From Nocardia uniformis NBRC 13702 (GTDB lineage: Bacteria; Actinomycetota; Actinomycetes; Mycobacteriales; Mycobacteriaceae): a stretch of DNA of 64,000 nt. Shown here one piece after another: positions 27,032-36,252 of the stretch. The first letter of the stretch is position 1. Every line of letters starts with the position of its first letter. The position numbers were made by a program, and so were the translations under genes. The notes under the pieces were generated by a model. It ran no database searches, was not told where the DNA came from, and worked only from the letters and a program-made list of their open reading frames with translations. The stretch spans positions 1 to 64,000 of the forward strand of contig NZ_BDCE01000010.1 of the NCBI RefSeq assembly GCF_001613345.1. The letters run 5' to 3'.

Positions 27032-28813
27032 TCAGCCGACGGTGACCTCCTCGCCGAGGAAGCCGCCGGACTGGTGCCGCCACAACTTCGCGTAAACCCC
27101 TTCCGCGCGAAGCAGATCCGCGTGGGTACCGTGCTCGACGATGGTGCCGTGGTCGAGCACGATCAGCTGATCCATACTCGCCACCGTGCTGAGCCGGTGC
27201 GCCACCACCAGCGCCGTGCGGCCCTCCATGAGCTCCCACAGCGCCTGCTGCACCAGTAGCTCGCCCTCGGAGTCCAGTGCGCTGGTGGCCTCGTCGAGCA
27301 CCAGAATGGGCGCATCGCGCAGGATGGCGCGAGCCAGTGCGACCCGCTGGCGCTGACCGCCCGAGAGCTTCACGCCGCGCTCACCGACCAGCGTGTCCAG
27401 ACCCTCCGGAAGACTGTCCGCGAATTCGAGGACATGGGCCGCTTTCGCCGCCCGTCGAATCTCCGCATCGGTGGCGTCCGGGCGGGCGAAACGAAGGTTC
27501 TCCCGCAGGGTGCGGTGGAACATGGCGGGGTCCTGTGGCACATATGCCAGCTGGCTGCGCAGATCCGCCTGGCGCAGGCGCGAGATGTCCTGGCCGCCTA
27601 TTCGAATCGCGCCACCCTGAATATCCGTCATGCGCAACAGCAGCTGGGTGAGGGTGGTCTTACCGCCGCCGGAGCGGCCGACCAGGCCCACCTTCGTCCC
27701 CGCGGGCACATACAGTTCCAGGCCGGTGAAGAGCGGCTGCGCGCCCGGATGTGTGAAGCTCACCCCATTGAAGTGGACGCTGGAGTCCTTGGGGCGCAAG
27801 GGCTCCGGTTCGGTCGGATCCAGCACCGTGGGCCTGTGCAATAGCAGCTCGGTGAACTGCGCGGCCTCGGTGATCGCACTCTCCAGCCGCCGGTAGATCT
27901 GGTTGAACTGGAACATGATTCCGGTGGCATTCCAGAAATATGTGAACGTCACGATGATGACCGAGACCCCGGCCCCTCGGCCCACCAGCCGCAGCGCCAG
28001 CAGTAGACCGAATACATTGGTGAGCACGAACAGCGGCGCGACGACGGTATCGATGCGCAAATTCGCGAAATCCCAGGACAGCAGCGTCCTTCGACGCTGT
28101 TCCGCCACTCGCTTACGGTGCTCGTCGGCCTCCCGGCGTTCGGCCGCGAAGGCCCGCACGGTCTGCATATTCGCCAGGCTGTCGGCCACGTGGCCCGACA
28201 CCCTGGCGATGGCGGCCTCGCGGGCGTTGACCAGGGCCTGACGACGACGCACCAGTGGCGTGATGATCAGACCGGTCACCGCGATCATGCCGAGCAGGAC
28301 GAATACCAGTCGTGGGTCGTAGCGCCACAGAATCACCGAGGCGAACCCCAGGGGTACCAGGGCGGCGCTGACGTCGAAGACCAGCCCGTCGACGAATTGC
28401 TCGAAACGCGTCGCGAAACTCAGCGAGCGCTTGGTGAGCGAACCGGCGAAATTGTCATGGAAGAACGCGGCATCCTTGGCCAGTAGTTCGTCCATGGCGG
28501 TGACGTACAGATTCTCGATACCGTAGGCGTCGGTCCGGTTCAAGCAGTGAATACCGATGCGCCAGAACAACTCCGATCCCAGCAGTAATCCGGCGAAGGC
28601 AAGGACGTACGGGGTAACCGTATCGACGCTGGTATCGCCGGTCGCGACGACGTGCCCGACCAGGCTCGCCACCACCAGCGGAGCCAGGTACAGCTGACAG
28701 ATATTTCCCAGTGCCGGTGACAGCATGGCGGGCACCGACCACCGGGGACGCCGGGCCAATTCCCGACCGTAGTAGCGAAGAGCGAGCCGGACAGCGGTTG
28801 TGCGGGTGGACAT
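27032..28813 (-). CDS. ABC exporter, fused membrane and ATPase domains
   Basis: A 593-residue half-transporter of the ABCB/MsbA type. Six hydrophobic segments lie in about residues 25-310. The ATPase follows: Walker A GRSGGGKTTL near 370, signature LSGGQRQRVALARAI near 480, Walker B ILVLDEATSALD, and the H-loop AHRLST. It should work as a homodimer or with an unlinked partner; no second half-transporter is adjacent. The start is ATG at 28813 with GAGGAGG upstream. Cargo is unknown. It is flanked by dispersed repeats on both sides and sits between KstR-linked genes without a box of its own. Confidence 0.9.
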   Translation of the reverse strand: MSTRTTAVRLALRYYGRELARRPRWSVPAMLSPALGNICQLYLAPLVVASLVGHVVATGDTSVDTVTPYVLAFAGLLLGSELFWRIGIHCLNRTDAYGIENLYVTAMDELLAKDAAFFHDNFAGSLTKRSLSFATRFEQFVDGLVFDVSAALVPLGFASVILWRYDPRLVFVLLGMIAVTGLIITPLVRRRQALVNAREAAIARVSGHVADSLANMQTVRAFAAERREADEHRKRVAEQRRRTLLSWDFANLRIDTVVAPLFVLTNVFGLLLALRLVGRGAGVSVIIVTFTYFWNATGIMFQFNQIYRRLESAITEAAQFTELLLHRPTVLDPTEPEPLRPKDSSVHFNGVSFTHPGAQPLFTGLELYVPAGTKVGLVGRSGGGKTTLTQLLLRMTDIQGGAIRIGGQDISRLRQADLRSQLAYVPQDPAMFHRTLRENLRFARPDATDAEIRRAAKAAHVLEFADSLPEGLDTLVGERGVKLSGGQRQRVALARAILRDAPILVLDEATSALDSEGELLVQQALWELMEGRTALVVAHRLSTVASMDQLIVLDHGTIVEHGTHADLLRAEGVYAKLWRHQSGGFLGEEVTVG

Positions 28814-28883
28814 TCGCCTCCTCTCGAATCGTGTTCGAGCAGCCCCCTCGTCCCGACAGCGCCTGCGTCGGCGAAGAGCGCTT

Positions 28884-28963
28884 CGTCATCCCGGAGGGTT
28901 CTGTCCGGGATCCACACTCCTTGACGGGAGGTGGATTCCGGCCGAAAGCACGCCGGAATGACG
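28884..28963. repeat. Dispersed inverted repeat (copy F)
   Basis: The right arm (28931-28963) is close to consensus; the left arm (28884-28915) is diverged in its middle. The centre is 15 bases. Confidence 0.75.
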
Positions 28964-29030
28964 AGGGGGTGAGTCGGCAATAGTGCACCGATCGACGCGG
29001 TGGGGCCACTGATTTTCGGCCGGATACCGC

Positions 29031-29062
29031 AATGGCTCCCACCCCTGCGGGTGAGAGCCATT
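29031..29062 (-). terminator. Hairpin terminator of echA19
   Basis: AATGGCTCCCACCC pairs with GGGTGAGAGCCATT (13 of 14) around a 4-base loop, 54 bases past the echA19 stop on the minus strand. Confidence 0.6.
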
Positions 29063-29081
29063 CTGGTAGGTCGTGAAACCC

Positions 29082-29130
29082 TCAGTGCCCCTGAGGAATC
29101 AGTGTCCCTGAGGAATCAGCGTCCCTGGAA
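29082..29130. repeat. 17-bp tandem repeat covering the echA19 stop
   Basis: TCAGTGCCCCTGAGGAA (29082) and TCAGTGTCCCTGAGGAA (29099) follow each other directly. A third, diverged unit starts at 29116 with the stop codon of echA19 and runs into the coding end. The gene's terminal codons appear to have been copied downstream. Confidence 0.7.
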
Positions 29131-29949
29131 GTTCGGCTTGCGCTTCTCGGCGAAGGCGCGCGGCCCTTCCTTGGCATCGTCGCTGCGGAATACCGGCAGG
29201 CCGACCTTGGCGTCGATCTTGAACGCCTCTTCCTCGTGCATACCCTCGGTATCGCGCATGACCTTCAGGATCGCCTGCACCGCCAGCGGGCCATTGTTAT
29301 TGATCATTTCGGCGATCTCGAGGGCCTTGTCCAGCGCGGAACCGTCCGGGACCACATGCCCGATCAGGCCGAAGCCCAGGGCCTCGGTCGCGGTGATGTG
29401 GCGGCCGGTCAGCAGCAGCTCCGCGGCCACGGTGTACGGGATCTGCCGGGGCAGTCGCACCGCCGAGCCGCCCATCGGAAACAGACTCCACTTCGCCTCG
29501 GACACACCGAATTTGGCGCTCTCCCCGGCAATGCGAATATCGGTGCCCTGCAGGATCTCGGTACCGCCCGCGATGGCCGGGCCCTCGACGGCGGCAATGA
29601 GCGGCTTGCTGAGGCGGTAGCCCTTCAGCAGACCCGGCATGCGGGTCGGGTCGAAGGAGCTGCCCGCCGTCATGCTGTCGCCCGGGTTGGATTTGGCCAT
29701 GTTCTTGAGGTCCGCACCCGCGCAGAACGAGCCACCGGCGCCGGTGAGGATGCAGGAGCGGATTTCCGGATCACTGTCGACCTGCTCCCACGCCGCGGCC
29801 ATGATGGCCAGCATTTCGCCGGTGAGCGCATTGCGGGACTGCGGGCGATTCATGGTGACGATCAGGGTGGCGCCGCGCTTCTCTACGAGGGCGTGCGGTT
29901 CTGGATTGCCGGCGGTGTTGCTACCTGTTGCAGCGGTCGCGGTGGTCAT
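29116..29949 (-). CDS. echA19: Enoyl-CoA hydratase, EchA19-like
   Basis: A 277-residue crotonase-family enzyme. [14 protein letters not shown] and the oxyanion segments [13 protein letters not shown] and [15 protein letters not shown] are present. Both glutamates expected for hydration are retained (GGTE and VSEAKW). The tail [18 protein letters not shown] and the block [20 protein letters not shown] match my memory of M. tuberculosis EchA19, a KstR-regulated enzyme that hydrates cholesterol side-chain enoyl-CoA. The ATG at 29949 has AAGGG upstream. It is divergent from an aldehyde dehydrogenase across a KstR-like box. Confidence 0.9.
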   Translation of the reverse strand: MTTATAATGSNTAGNPEPHALVEKRGATLIVTMNRPQSRNALTGEMLAIMAAAWEQVDSDPEIRSCILTGAGGSFCAGADLKNMAKSNPGDSMTAGSSFDPTRMPGLLKGYRLSKPLIAAVEGPAIAGGTEILQGTDIRIAGESAKFGVSEAKWSLFPMGGSAVRLPRQIPYTVAAELLLTGRHITATEALGFGLIGHVVPDGSALDKALEIAEMINNNGPLAVQAILKVMRDTEGMHEEEAFKIDAKVGLPVFRSDDAKEGPRAFAEKRKPNFQGR

Positions 29950-30020
29950 CGTTCGCCCTTCTCTTCCGAGCCAATGCCGAGGATTCTGGGACGAAAGTAC
30001 CCGGCGGCGTTGTCCTAAAC

Positions 30021-30034
30021 AATAACGTGTTCTA
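30021..30034. promoter_or_regulatory. KstR-like box between echA19 and aldehyde dehydrogenase
   Basis: AATAACGTGTTCTA matches seven of eight fixed KstR positions, and its right half extends to GTTCTAGTTT as in the CYP125 region. It lies 71 bases from echA19 and 53 from the dehydrogenase start. Confidence 0.6.
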
Positions 30035-30087
30035 GTTTGGAGTGTGGTGACCGCCGTCACGGGCGGCAAGGCAATGGAGAGGTCCCC

Positions 30088-31692
30088 ATGGACACAATGA
30101 GTACGCGCACCGGATCCCGGGCGAAGCTGCCACCACTGATCACGGAGTCCCTGATCAATCGGCTCACCGCTATGGTGACCGCCGGAACGGCGGGCGAACC
30201 CCGTGAACCCTACGAGATGATCGAGGTCTACACCGGCGATATCGTCGGCGAACTGCCGCAGTCCTCACCCGAGGATGTGGAGGCCGCGGTCGCTCTCGCG
30301 CGCGCGGCTCAGCGGGAATGGGCCAGCTGGCCGCTCGAGAAGCGGTTGGGAGTGTTCGAACGGGCCCACGAACTCATCCTCTCCGAGATCGAGACCCTGG
30401 CGACGCTGATTCAGATCGGCTGCGGCAAGGCGCGCCGCATGGCCATCGAAGAAGCCTGCGATACCCCGATGGTGATCGCGCACTACTTGAAGACCGCGAA
30501 GAAGGTGCTCAAGTCGCAGCGGCGGATGGGCCCGATGCCGGTGATCACCTCCTCCACCGAGGAGCACCGCCCCAAGGGCGTCGTCGCGGTAATCGCACCG
30601 TGGAACTTCCCGTTCGCCATCTCCATGTCCGACTCCACACCCGCGCTGATCGCGGGCAATGGCGTCGTTATGAAGCCGGACAACAAGACCGCGCTGTGCA
30701 CGCTGTACGGCATCGAACTGCTGCACAAGGCGGGTATGCCGCGCGGACTCGTGCAGGTGGTGTGCGGTGGTGGGCCCGATGTCGGGCCGACGCTGATCGA
30801 CAGTGTCGACTTCGTCATGTTCACCGGCTCCACCGCTACCGGGCGGGTCATCGGCGAGCAGGCCGGACGCAATCTCATCGGCTGTAGCCTCGAACTCGGC
30901 GGCAAGAACCCGATGATCGTGCTGGGCGACACCAATATCGACGAGGCCATCCCCAGTGCCGTCTTCGCCGTCTTCGGCAATACCGGCCAGGCGTGTATGC
31001 ATATCGAGCGCATCTACGTGCAGGAGAAGATCTACGACGAGTTCCTGCGCCGATTCGTCACCGCCGCGGCGGAATTGGGCGCTACGGCGGGAGCCACCTA
31101 CGACTTCGGTCCCGAATTCGGCTCACTCGTCTCGGTGGAGCACATGAACCGGGTGGCCGCCCATGTCGAGGAGGCCCGGGAGAAGGGCGCGACCGTCCAC
31201 ACCGGTGGTAAGGCGCGTCCCGATATCGGCCCCGCCTTCTACGAGCCCACCGTCCTGACCGGCGTCACCACCGATATGGAGCACGCCACCAAGGAAACCT
31301 TCGGCCCGGTCGTCGCCGTCTACAAATTCCGTGACGAGGCCGAGGCCATCCGCCTCGCCAACGACACCCCCTACGGCCTCAATGCCAGCGTCTGGAGCGG
31401 CGACCTCGACCGCGCCTACCGCGTGGCCGAACAGCTGGAGGCGGGCAGCGTCAATATCAACGACGGATTCGTCACCACCTACGCCGCCAAGGGCACCCCC
31501 TCCGGCGGCGTCAAACAGTCCGGCGTCGGCAATCGCCACGGTGCGGCCGGTCTGCTCAAGTACACCGACACCATCAATATCGGGGTGCAGAAGAAGCAGG
31601 TCCTCGCCATGCGCGCGGGGATGCCGTACGAGAAGCAGCTCAAGAGCACCCTCATCACCCTGCGGCTCATGAAAAAGCTTCGCATGGGCTGA
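30088..31692 (+). CDS. Aldehyde dehydrogenase, succinate-semialdehyde type
   Basis: A 534-residue aldehyde dehydrogenase. It has [34 protein letters not shown], the catalytic glutamate in LELGGKNPM and the catalytic cysteine in [14 protein letters not shown] 30088 has GGAGAGG upstream. The length and the C-terminal tail past the usual end ([15 protein letters not shown]) resemble the GabD2-type succinate-semialdehyde dehydrogenases of mycobacteria. The KstR-like box suggests a role with sterol side-chain or ring products, so the true substrate could be another semialdehyde. Confidence 0.85.
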   Translation: MDTMSTRTGSRAKLPPLITESLINRLTAMVTAGTAGEPREPYEMIEVYTGDIVGELPQSSPEDVEAAVALARAAQREWASWPLEKRLGVFERAHELILSEIETLATLIQIGCGKARRMAIEEACDTPMVIAHYLKTAKKVLKSQRRMGPMPVITSSTEEHRPKGVVAVIAPWNFPFAISMSDSTPALIAGNGVVMKPDNKTALCTLYGIELLHKAGMPRGLVQVVCGGGPDVGPTLIDSVDFVMFTGSTATGRVIGEQAGRNLIGCSLELGGKNPMIVLGDTNIDEAIPSAVFAVFGNTGQACMHIERIYVQEKIYDEFLRRFVTAAAELGATAGATYDFGPEFGSLVSVEHMNRVAAHVEEAREKGATVHTGGKARPDIGPAFYEPTVLTGVTTDMEHATKETFGPVVAVYKFRDEAEAIRLANDTPYGLNASVWSGDLDRAYRVAEQLEAGSVNINDGFVTTYAAKGTPSGGVKQSGVGNRHGAAGLLKYTDTINIGVQKKQVLAMRAGMPYEKQLKSTLITLRLMKKLRMG

Positions 31693-31710
31693 GATTCGCG
31701 TCTGGCGACT

Positions 31711-31734
31711 GGCCCCGGCCTTTCGGCGGGGGCC
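31711..31734 (+). terminator. GC-rich hairpin after the aldehyde dehydrogenase
   Basis: GGCCCCGGCC and GGCGGGGGCC pair (one mismatch) around TTTC, 19 bases past the stop. There is no T-run, as is usual in high-GC actinobacteria. Confidence 0.5.
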
Positions 31735-31823
31735 GTTCTCATTACTGTGCCGAGATCCGGCTGCTGTCGCCGGTGCCGGGGCGCGGGAATTGCTGAGCGC
31801 GAGCGCGCGGAATGGCTCACCCC

Positions 31824-31900
31824 CATCATTCCGGCGTGCTTTTGGCCGGAATCCACCTGTGATCAGTAGTGGATACCAGCCAAAGCACGCCGAGACGACG
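31824..31900. repeat. Dispersed inverted repeat (copy G)
   Basis: The left arm is near consensus; the right arm carries several changes and ends at 31900. The centre is about 12 bases. Confidence 0.7.
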
Positions 31901-32043
31901 GGGTGGCAGCGGCATCGCGCGGAGAATCTCGGTAGCGGCCCGGGGCCGGTCGGCGCACGTTCACCCAGCGCGCCGCCCTATCTCGTACGGGCCTGGTCAT
32001 CGCCTGGGCGGCAGGTACTTCGCGCCGCAGCGCGTTGCGGCTG

Positions 32044-33603
32044 CTACCGCCACCCGGCGATCTCCACGCCTTTGGCGACATCGACGCGGTAGGACAGCGT
32101 GACGGCGCTCGACTTGCCGGGCTCGACGCGCAGCTTCCAGGTGTATTCGCCGAGTTCGGTGGTTTCGGCGGGGTCGGGGGAGGTGCGAATGTCCTTGACG
32201 GCGATGGCCTCGTCGCGGGAGACGGGGGCCTGATCGAGGACGGCAATGGTGATATCGGCGGGGCTGTGGTTGGTAATGGTGGTGCGGTATTCGGCTTCGC
32301 GGCGACGGCTGCCGGAAAGGGCGGCCTTGCTGGCTGTGCGGCGAACGAGTTTGCGCTCCACGCGGATTCGGTCGTCGACGCCGAGGGCCAGCTCGAGTTC
32401 CTCACCGGGAGCCCAGGTTTCGAGCCGAGTGGTACCGACAAACTCGTCGCCGTGGAAGATCGAGGCCTTACCGGCCCGCAGGGTGTGCTCGGAGGTGTTG
32501 GAGACCGTGGCGCGCAGATGTGCCTCCTCGGCGAGGACCGGGGCGGTGATGTAGCCCAGCTCGGCGGGGAAATCGAGCAGCGCGAGGGTGGTTCGATGTC
32601 CCTTCGCGCCGGACGGTATCGCGACCGGGCGGGTCGTTCGGTAGGTCACCGCTGTCGTGCCCTGCTCGGCCGCTGCCACGTGCGGGGCCATGCGTCGCCT
32701 GGGCATCGCCTCCTCGGCGTCGGCGGCGAATGCGGCTCCGGGGGCCGGGGGCGGGCCTCCGTAGCCTGCCGCTCGCATGGCCGAAACCGGGATCGGTTGT
32801 ACCCGATCGAGGAACCATGGTTCCAGCTCCGGCACGACCACGGACACCGCGGGCCGCGCGGTGGACAGCGCCAGCTCGCATTCCGGCCAATCCTCGCCGG
32901 TGTTTTGGGTGACCAGGCCGTACGAGGTCACGGCGACCTCTTTATCGGCCACGCGAATGTCGTATCCCGCTTCCCAACTCGCGCCGCCGACCACATATGA
33001 GAGCTCCAGTTCGACCTCGCCGTCCCCGGTCGGCTCGAGTTCGATGATCACACTCGTACTGTCCCGCGCGGGTTGTGCGCCGCTCGCCGCGATCCGGCGG
33101 TCCAGTGCGGAGAGTTCATCGGCCAGTCGGGCGAGCCGAGTATGCAAGGCCCGCTTGTCTTTCAACGCGTGGGCCAGCTGTGTTGCGAGGGCGTCGCCGA
33201 CCTCCGCGACGCGACCGGGTGCGGCGTCACCGCTCGCCAAGGCCTTGGCGAAGCTGCTGCCGCTGCGTTGGGCCAATCCATTGAGGAGATCCACCTTCGC
33301 GGTAGCGGCTGCCTCTTCATCGGTGAGCCCATCGCTCTTGGCCTGCAATGCTTCTCGCTGCTCGACCAGCTCACGCAGGCCCGGATCGGCGGGTTCGGCA
33401 TGGCGCTCTACGCGCACATCGACCCCGACGATCCGAGCCGGTCCGGACCCGGTGACCCGCACCGAATCCGCGGCCAGGGCCACGGGCAGTCCCGCGATGG
33501 TGGCGCGCGGTTCATCGGTCAGTGCGTAGCGTGCGCGCCGGGTAACCCTGGCCTGCTGTGGATAAACCGTGACGGCGACGATCGGAGCTGAAACAGTCGG
33601 CAT
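32044..33603 (-). CDS. MuiA-like protein (DUF4140/DUF4139)
   Basis: A 519-residue protein. The N-terminal DUF4140 part (VYPQQARVTRRARYAL, then AGLPVALAADSVRV) is followed by a coiled-coil stretch at about residues 80-165 and the DUF4139 beta domain (ELELSYVVGGASWEAGYDIRV onward). The C-terminus ends EYTWKLRVEPGKSSAVTLSYRV. The family is named after mucoidy inhibitor A but has no firm biochemical role. There is no signal peptide. The neighbouring histidine-rich gene is upstream on the same strand, 27 bases away, so the two may be co-transcribed under copper control. Confidence 0.8.
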   Translation of the reverse strand: MPTVSAPIVAVTVYPQQARVTRRARYALTDEPRATIAGLPVALAADSVRVTGSGPARIVGVDVRVERHAEPADPGLRELVEQREALQAKSDGLTDEEAAATAKVDLLNGLAQRSGSSFAKALASGDAAPGRVAEVGDALATQLAHALKDKRALHTRLARLADELSALDRRIAASGAQPARDSTSVIIELEPTGDGEVELELSYVVGGASWEAGYDIRVADKEVAVTSYGLVTQNTGEDWPECELALSTARPAVSVVVPELEPWFLDRVQPIPVSAMRAAGYGGPPPAPGAAFAADAEEAMPRRRMAPHVAAAEQGTTAVTYRTTRPVAIPSGAKGHRTTLALLDFPAELGYITAPVLAEEAHLRATVSNTSEHTLRAGKASIFHGDEFVGTTRLETWAPGEELELALGVDDRIRVERKLVRRTASKAALSGSRRREAEYRTTITNHSPADITIAVLDQAPVSRDEAIAVKDIRTSPDPAETTELGEYTWKLRVEPGKSSAVTLSYRVDVAKGVEIAGWR

Positions 33604-33630
33604 ATTCCGACGCTAGTCCTTCGTCCCGGC

Positions 33631-34557
33631 TCAGGCCGCCCGCACTGTGAAACCTGCCGTGCGCACGACGCCCTGGTGCTTGAAGTCCAGGAACAGCCGG
33701 TAGGTCCCACGCCCTGGAACAGCCGTATGGAAGGCGACCTCGGGCCCCGGCGCGGTCACACCGTCTCCCGGTTCGCCATTCGGGTGCACGTGCACATAGG
33801 CCAGATCCCCGGCCCGCAGTACCACCAGATGCCCGAATGCCGCCAGGTACGGCTCCAAATCCGTAACCGCCACACCATCTTTGCGCACGGTCAGGGTCAG
33901 CAGCTGTCCCGCGCCGTCGACAAGGTCGCCATCCAGGGTTACCTCGTATCCGTCGACGACGGCCGTCCGTCCCGCCTCCGGCACCGGCCGCGGCTGATAT
34001 TCGCCCGCCACCGCGAAATCCGCACCCAGCGTGATGGTCTTCCCCAGCGCCCGCGGCGCGATATCGGTGAACGCGCGATAAGCGCCCGCCTCGGGCAGCG
34101 TCAGCCGTACCTCCCAGGTCCCGTCCTCGGCCCGAACCGGATGCACATGCCAGAACCCATCGAGTTCCCGCCGCACCACAATCAGATGCAACTCCCGATC
34201 ATGCAGCGGCGCGAACTCGGTGACCGCGCCCCCATCCGGCCCCACGATCCGGAACCGGAAATCCACCTCCCCCGCCCGAGCGACGGTTTCGGCCAACTCG
34301 AGCGTGTACCCATCCTGCGTGACCTGCAACCCACCCGGAACCCCATGCCCCGCATGGTCCCCATGCCCAGCGTGAGCGTCGTGGCCAGTGTGAGCTAGAT
34401 CCGCATCGTGCGCCGCATGGCCCGCATGCGCGTGATGCTCGGTGCGAGCCGCGGTCACATGTCCCGCGTGCTGCCTGTGGTGGTTGCCATGCCCCTCGTG
34501 AGTGCCGTGGCCCTCGTGGTTGGCGTGCCCTTCGTGAGTGGCGTGCTGAGTGCTCAT
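33631..34557 (-). CDS. Histidine-rich, probably copper-binding protein
   Basis: A 308-residue protein. The first 75 residues are a His/Gly/Ala tract with about 25 histidines in GH, HxGH and NHEGHG repeats and no hydrophobic signal. The remainder has two beta-sandwich-like segments (residues about 75-190 and 190-308). Each contains an HxHP motif (FWHVHPV; YVHVHPN), which suggests paired metal sites as in YtkA- or CopC-like folds. GGAGGGA precedes the ATG. A perfect CsoR-type palindrome lies 49 bases upstream, so Cu(I) induction is likely. It may buffer or sequester copper. No csoR gene is in the window. Confidence 0.72.
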   Translation of the reverse strand: MSTQHATHEGHANHEGHGTHEGHGNHHRQHAGHVTAARTEHHAHAGHAAHDADLAHTGHDAHAGHGDHAGHGVPGGLQVTQDGYTLELAETVARAGEVDFRFRIVGPDGGAVTEFAPLHDRELHLIVVRRELDGFWHVHPVRAEDGTWEVRLTLPEAGAYRAFTDIAPRALGKTITLGADFAVAGEYQPRPVPEAGRTAVVDGYEVTLDGDLVDGAGQLLTLTVRKDGVAVTDLEPYLAAFGHLVVLRAGDLAYVHVHPNGEPGDGVTAPGPEVAFHTAVPGRGTYRLFLDFKHQGVVRTAGFTVRAA

Positions 34558-34605
34558 CGCTGTTCCCTCCGAACCATTCTCGTCATTCTGTCACGACCGA
34601 CAGTA

Positions 34606-34622
34606 ATACCCCCAGGGGGTAT
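34606..34622. promoter_or_regulatory. CsoR-type copper operator
   Basis: ATACCCCCAGGGGGTAT is a perfect palindrome around one base. It has the AT-flanked C-tract/G-tract layout known for CsoR/RcnR-family operators. It lies 49 bases upstream of the histidine-rich protein gene. Confidence 0.7.
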
Positions 34623-34846
34623 CTGGCAACGAAGAGGAATTGTGGGCTGGATCACTGTGGGTGGGAAGTCGTTGCCCTCGCCCTCGGTGAACTGTGGGTT
34701 GACCGGTCGAATCGGGAAGCCCGACAGGAATTCGCCGCGGGGCTACATGCCCGGGCATATCCGGCGATGGAAGACCATGCGGTCTGTGTTTCGTGCCACC
34801 GCGCACGATCAGCTCGTGACTGCGGGTACCGCACTGCGAGAGTCAT

Positions 34847-35707
34847 CTACGGTGAATTTTCCGGTGTGGACGACGCGTGCTGCGCGCTGATCGCATTCCG
34901 AATAAGCGCTCGCGCCGCATCACAGGTCGTGGATTGGCTCGCCAGGATATCGAAGGCTCGGCCGTACTGAGCGATCTCCCTGGGTTGGGTGATCTTCAAC
35001 TCGGCGGTGACACCTTCCACGACCACCAAACTCCTGTCGTACATCACGAAGTTCATTGCGGGCGCGGGGCAGTAGGCCGTGGCCGGTACGATCCCGAACG
35101 TCACCCGGGGTAGCCCGATCACCGCCATGAGTCGGTCCAACTGTCCGGTCATCACATCGGCATTGGCAACCCCGGTCGACAGTGCTTGTTCACCCATGAG
35201 GATGTGGAAGCGTCGATCTCCGCGATAGAGGATCTGCTGTCGCTCAATCCGTTCGGCCACACCGTTATCCAGATCGTCTGGGATGCGATAGAAGTCGATC
35301 GCCTGCCTCAGGATCGCCTCCGCGTAGTCAGCGGTTTGCAGCAAACCGGGCACCACATACGGTTGATAAACCCGCATGAGCTTGGTGCGTTCAGCAAGTT
35401 TCGCCAGTGAGTGCTGGCCTCGCTTGGTGCCTGAGCTGAGGACTCGTCGCCACTCGACGTAGGCACTGTCGAGATTCCGAACCGTGGCAAGTAGGTCCGG
35501 AAGCTGCTCCGATGCGCCCAGGATCTCGCAGTAAGCCCGGATATCCATCTCCGTGGGGGGCCGAGTGCCGTGCTCGAGTTTCGAAACCTTGGACTCGTGC
35601 CACCCGGCGAGTTCGGCGAGATTGCGCCCGGACATACCAGCAGCACGACGTAGCTCGCGAAGTCGTTGCCCGAGCGCTTCTCTCGCTTCCTGGAGACTGC
35701 CGCTCAC
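34847..35707 (-). CDS. XRE-family regulator with DUF5753 domain
   Basis: A 286-residue protein. The N-terminal helix-turn-helix reads MSGRNLAELAGWHESKVSKLE, around residues 22-42, followed by the RPPTEMDIRAYC helix. From about residue 95 the DUF5753 domain carries RVYQPYVVPGLLQTADYAEAIL, the family hallmark. Such genes are abundant in actinomycetes, usually beside small effector genes such as DUF397. GTG at 35707 is chosen because it overlaps the DUF6879 stop by four bases (GTGA). GC is visibly lower than in the flanking core genes. Targets are unknown. Confidence 0.87.
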   Translation of the reverse strand: MSGSLQEAREALGQRLRELRRAAGMSGRNLAELAGWHESKVSKLEHGTRPPTEMDIRAYCEILGASEQLPDLLATVRNLDSAYVEWRRVLSSGTKRGQHSLAKLAERTKLMRVYQPYVVPGLLQTADYAEAILRQAIDFYRIPDDLDNGVAERIERQQILYRGDRRFHILMGEQALSTGVANADVMTGQLDRLMAVIGLPRVTFGIVPATAYCPAPAMNFVMYDRSLVVVEGVTAELKITQPREIAQYGRAFDILASQSTTCDAARALIRNAISAQHASSTPENSP

Positions 35708-36252
35708 TTTTTGATCTGCGAGCGAGCAATAGCTGCGTACTCGGCATAGGGGGTCGCGAGATCCCACAGCCGCTGCTTGACGCCCACGCAGTACTCGACC
35801 AATCCGGGATCGGTCGATATCGCGACTCCAGCCGCTTTCGAGTTGCCGTCCACGAGATTGAACGCAACCCGCTCGCCGTCCAGGAGCCACCAATCATCCG
35901 GCGGCACAACTCCGGCGAGATGGCGTGGCAGATACCGAATATCCTCACCAGCTGCGGTGTTGTGCGCCGATACGGCCAGACTCCACCTCTGGTAATCCGT
36001 GTGGGGAACCGTGACCACACGCACTCGGCTCATCCTCACACCTCGCCCAGTAGCGTCGCGTACCAACGCATCCCAGTTCTCGAACCACGCGTAGTCGTCC
36101 GGCTCGTTCGCCAGGAAGCGGCGAAACGGCTCCGACTCGAGTGGCACGGCGTAGTCGTCGCGAACCTCTAGATGGAACGCCTCACTGTGACACTGCCGGA
36201 ACAGCTCCGACCAGTCGCCTTGCCGCAGCAGCACCGTAGAACGTCCTCTCAC
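35704..36252 (-). CDS. DUF6879 family protein
   Basis: A 182-residue protein with the DUF6879 pattern: DWSELFRQCHSEAFHLEVRD near residue 13, EPFRRFLANEPDDYAWFENW near 41, RMSRVRVVTVPHTDYQRWSL near 72, and DDWWLLDGERVAFNLVD near 118. The family is common next to XRE-DUF5753 regulators in actinomycetes; its function is unknown. The frame opens with GTG at 36252, which overlaps the upstream gene by 71 bases; GTG at 36234 is an alternative. The start is uncertain. Confidence 0.78.
   Translation of the reverse strand: MRGRSTVLLRQGDWSELFRQCHSEAFHLEVRDDYAVPLESEPFRRFLANEPDDYAWFENWDALVRDATGRGVRMSRVRVVTVPHTDYQRWSLAVSAHNTAAGEDIRYLPRHLAGVVPPDDWWLLDGERVAFNLVDGNSKAAGVAISTDPGLVEYCVGVKQRLWDLATPYAEYAAIARSQIKK

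Larger units (their letters stand above)
28814..29115. other. Intergenic region between ABC exporter and echA19
   Basis: About 300 bases without a gene. From left to right it holds the exporter's promoter region, dispersed repeat copy F, the echA19 terminator hairpin and a short tandem repeat. Confidence 0.7.
31693..32043. other. Intergenic region with terminator and repeat, no gene seen
   Basis: About 350 bases between convergent genes. It holds a GC-rich hairpin at 31711-31734 and dispersed repeat copy G; the remainder shows no protein-like frame. Confidence 0.65.

Noticed and set aside
34767..34970. Short plus-strand frame with CVSCHR motif
   Set aside because: Half of it is antisense to the DUF5753 gene, there is no ribosome site, and the Cys pattern is too short to support a metal-binding protein.
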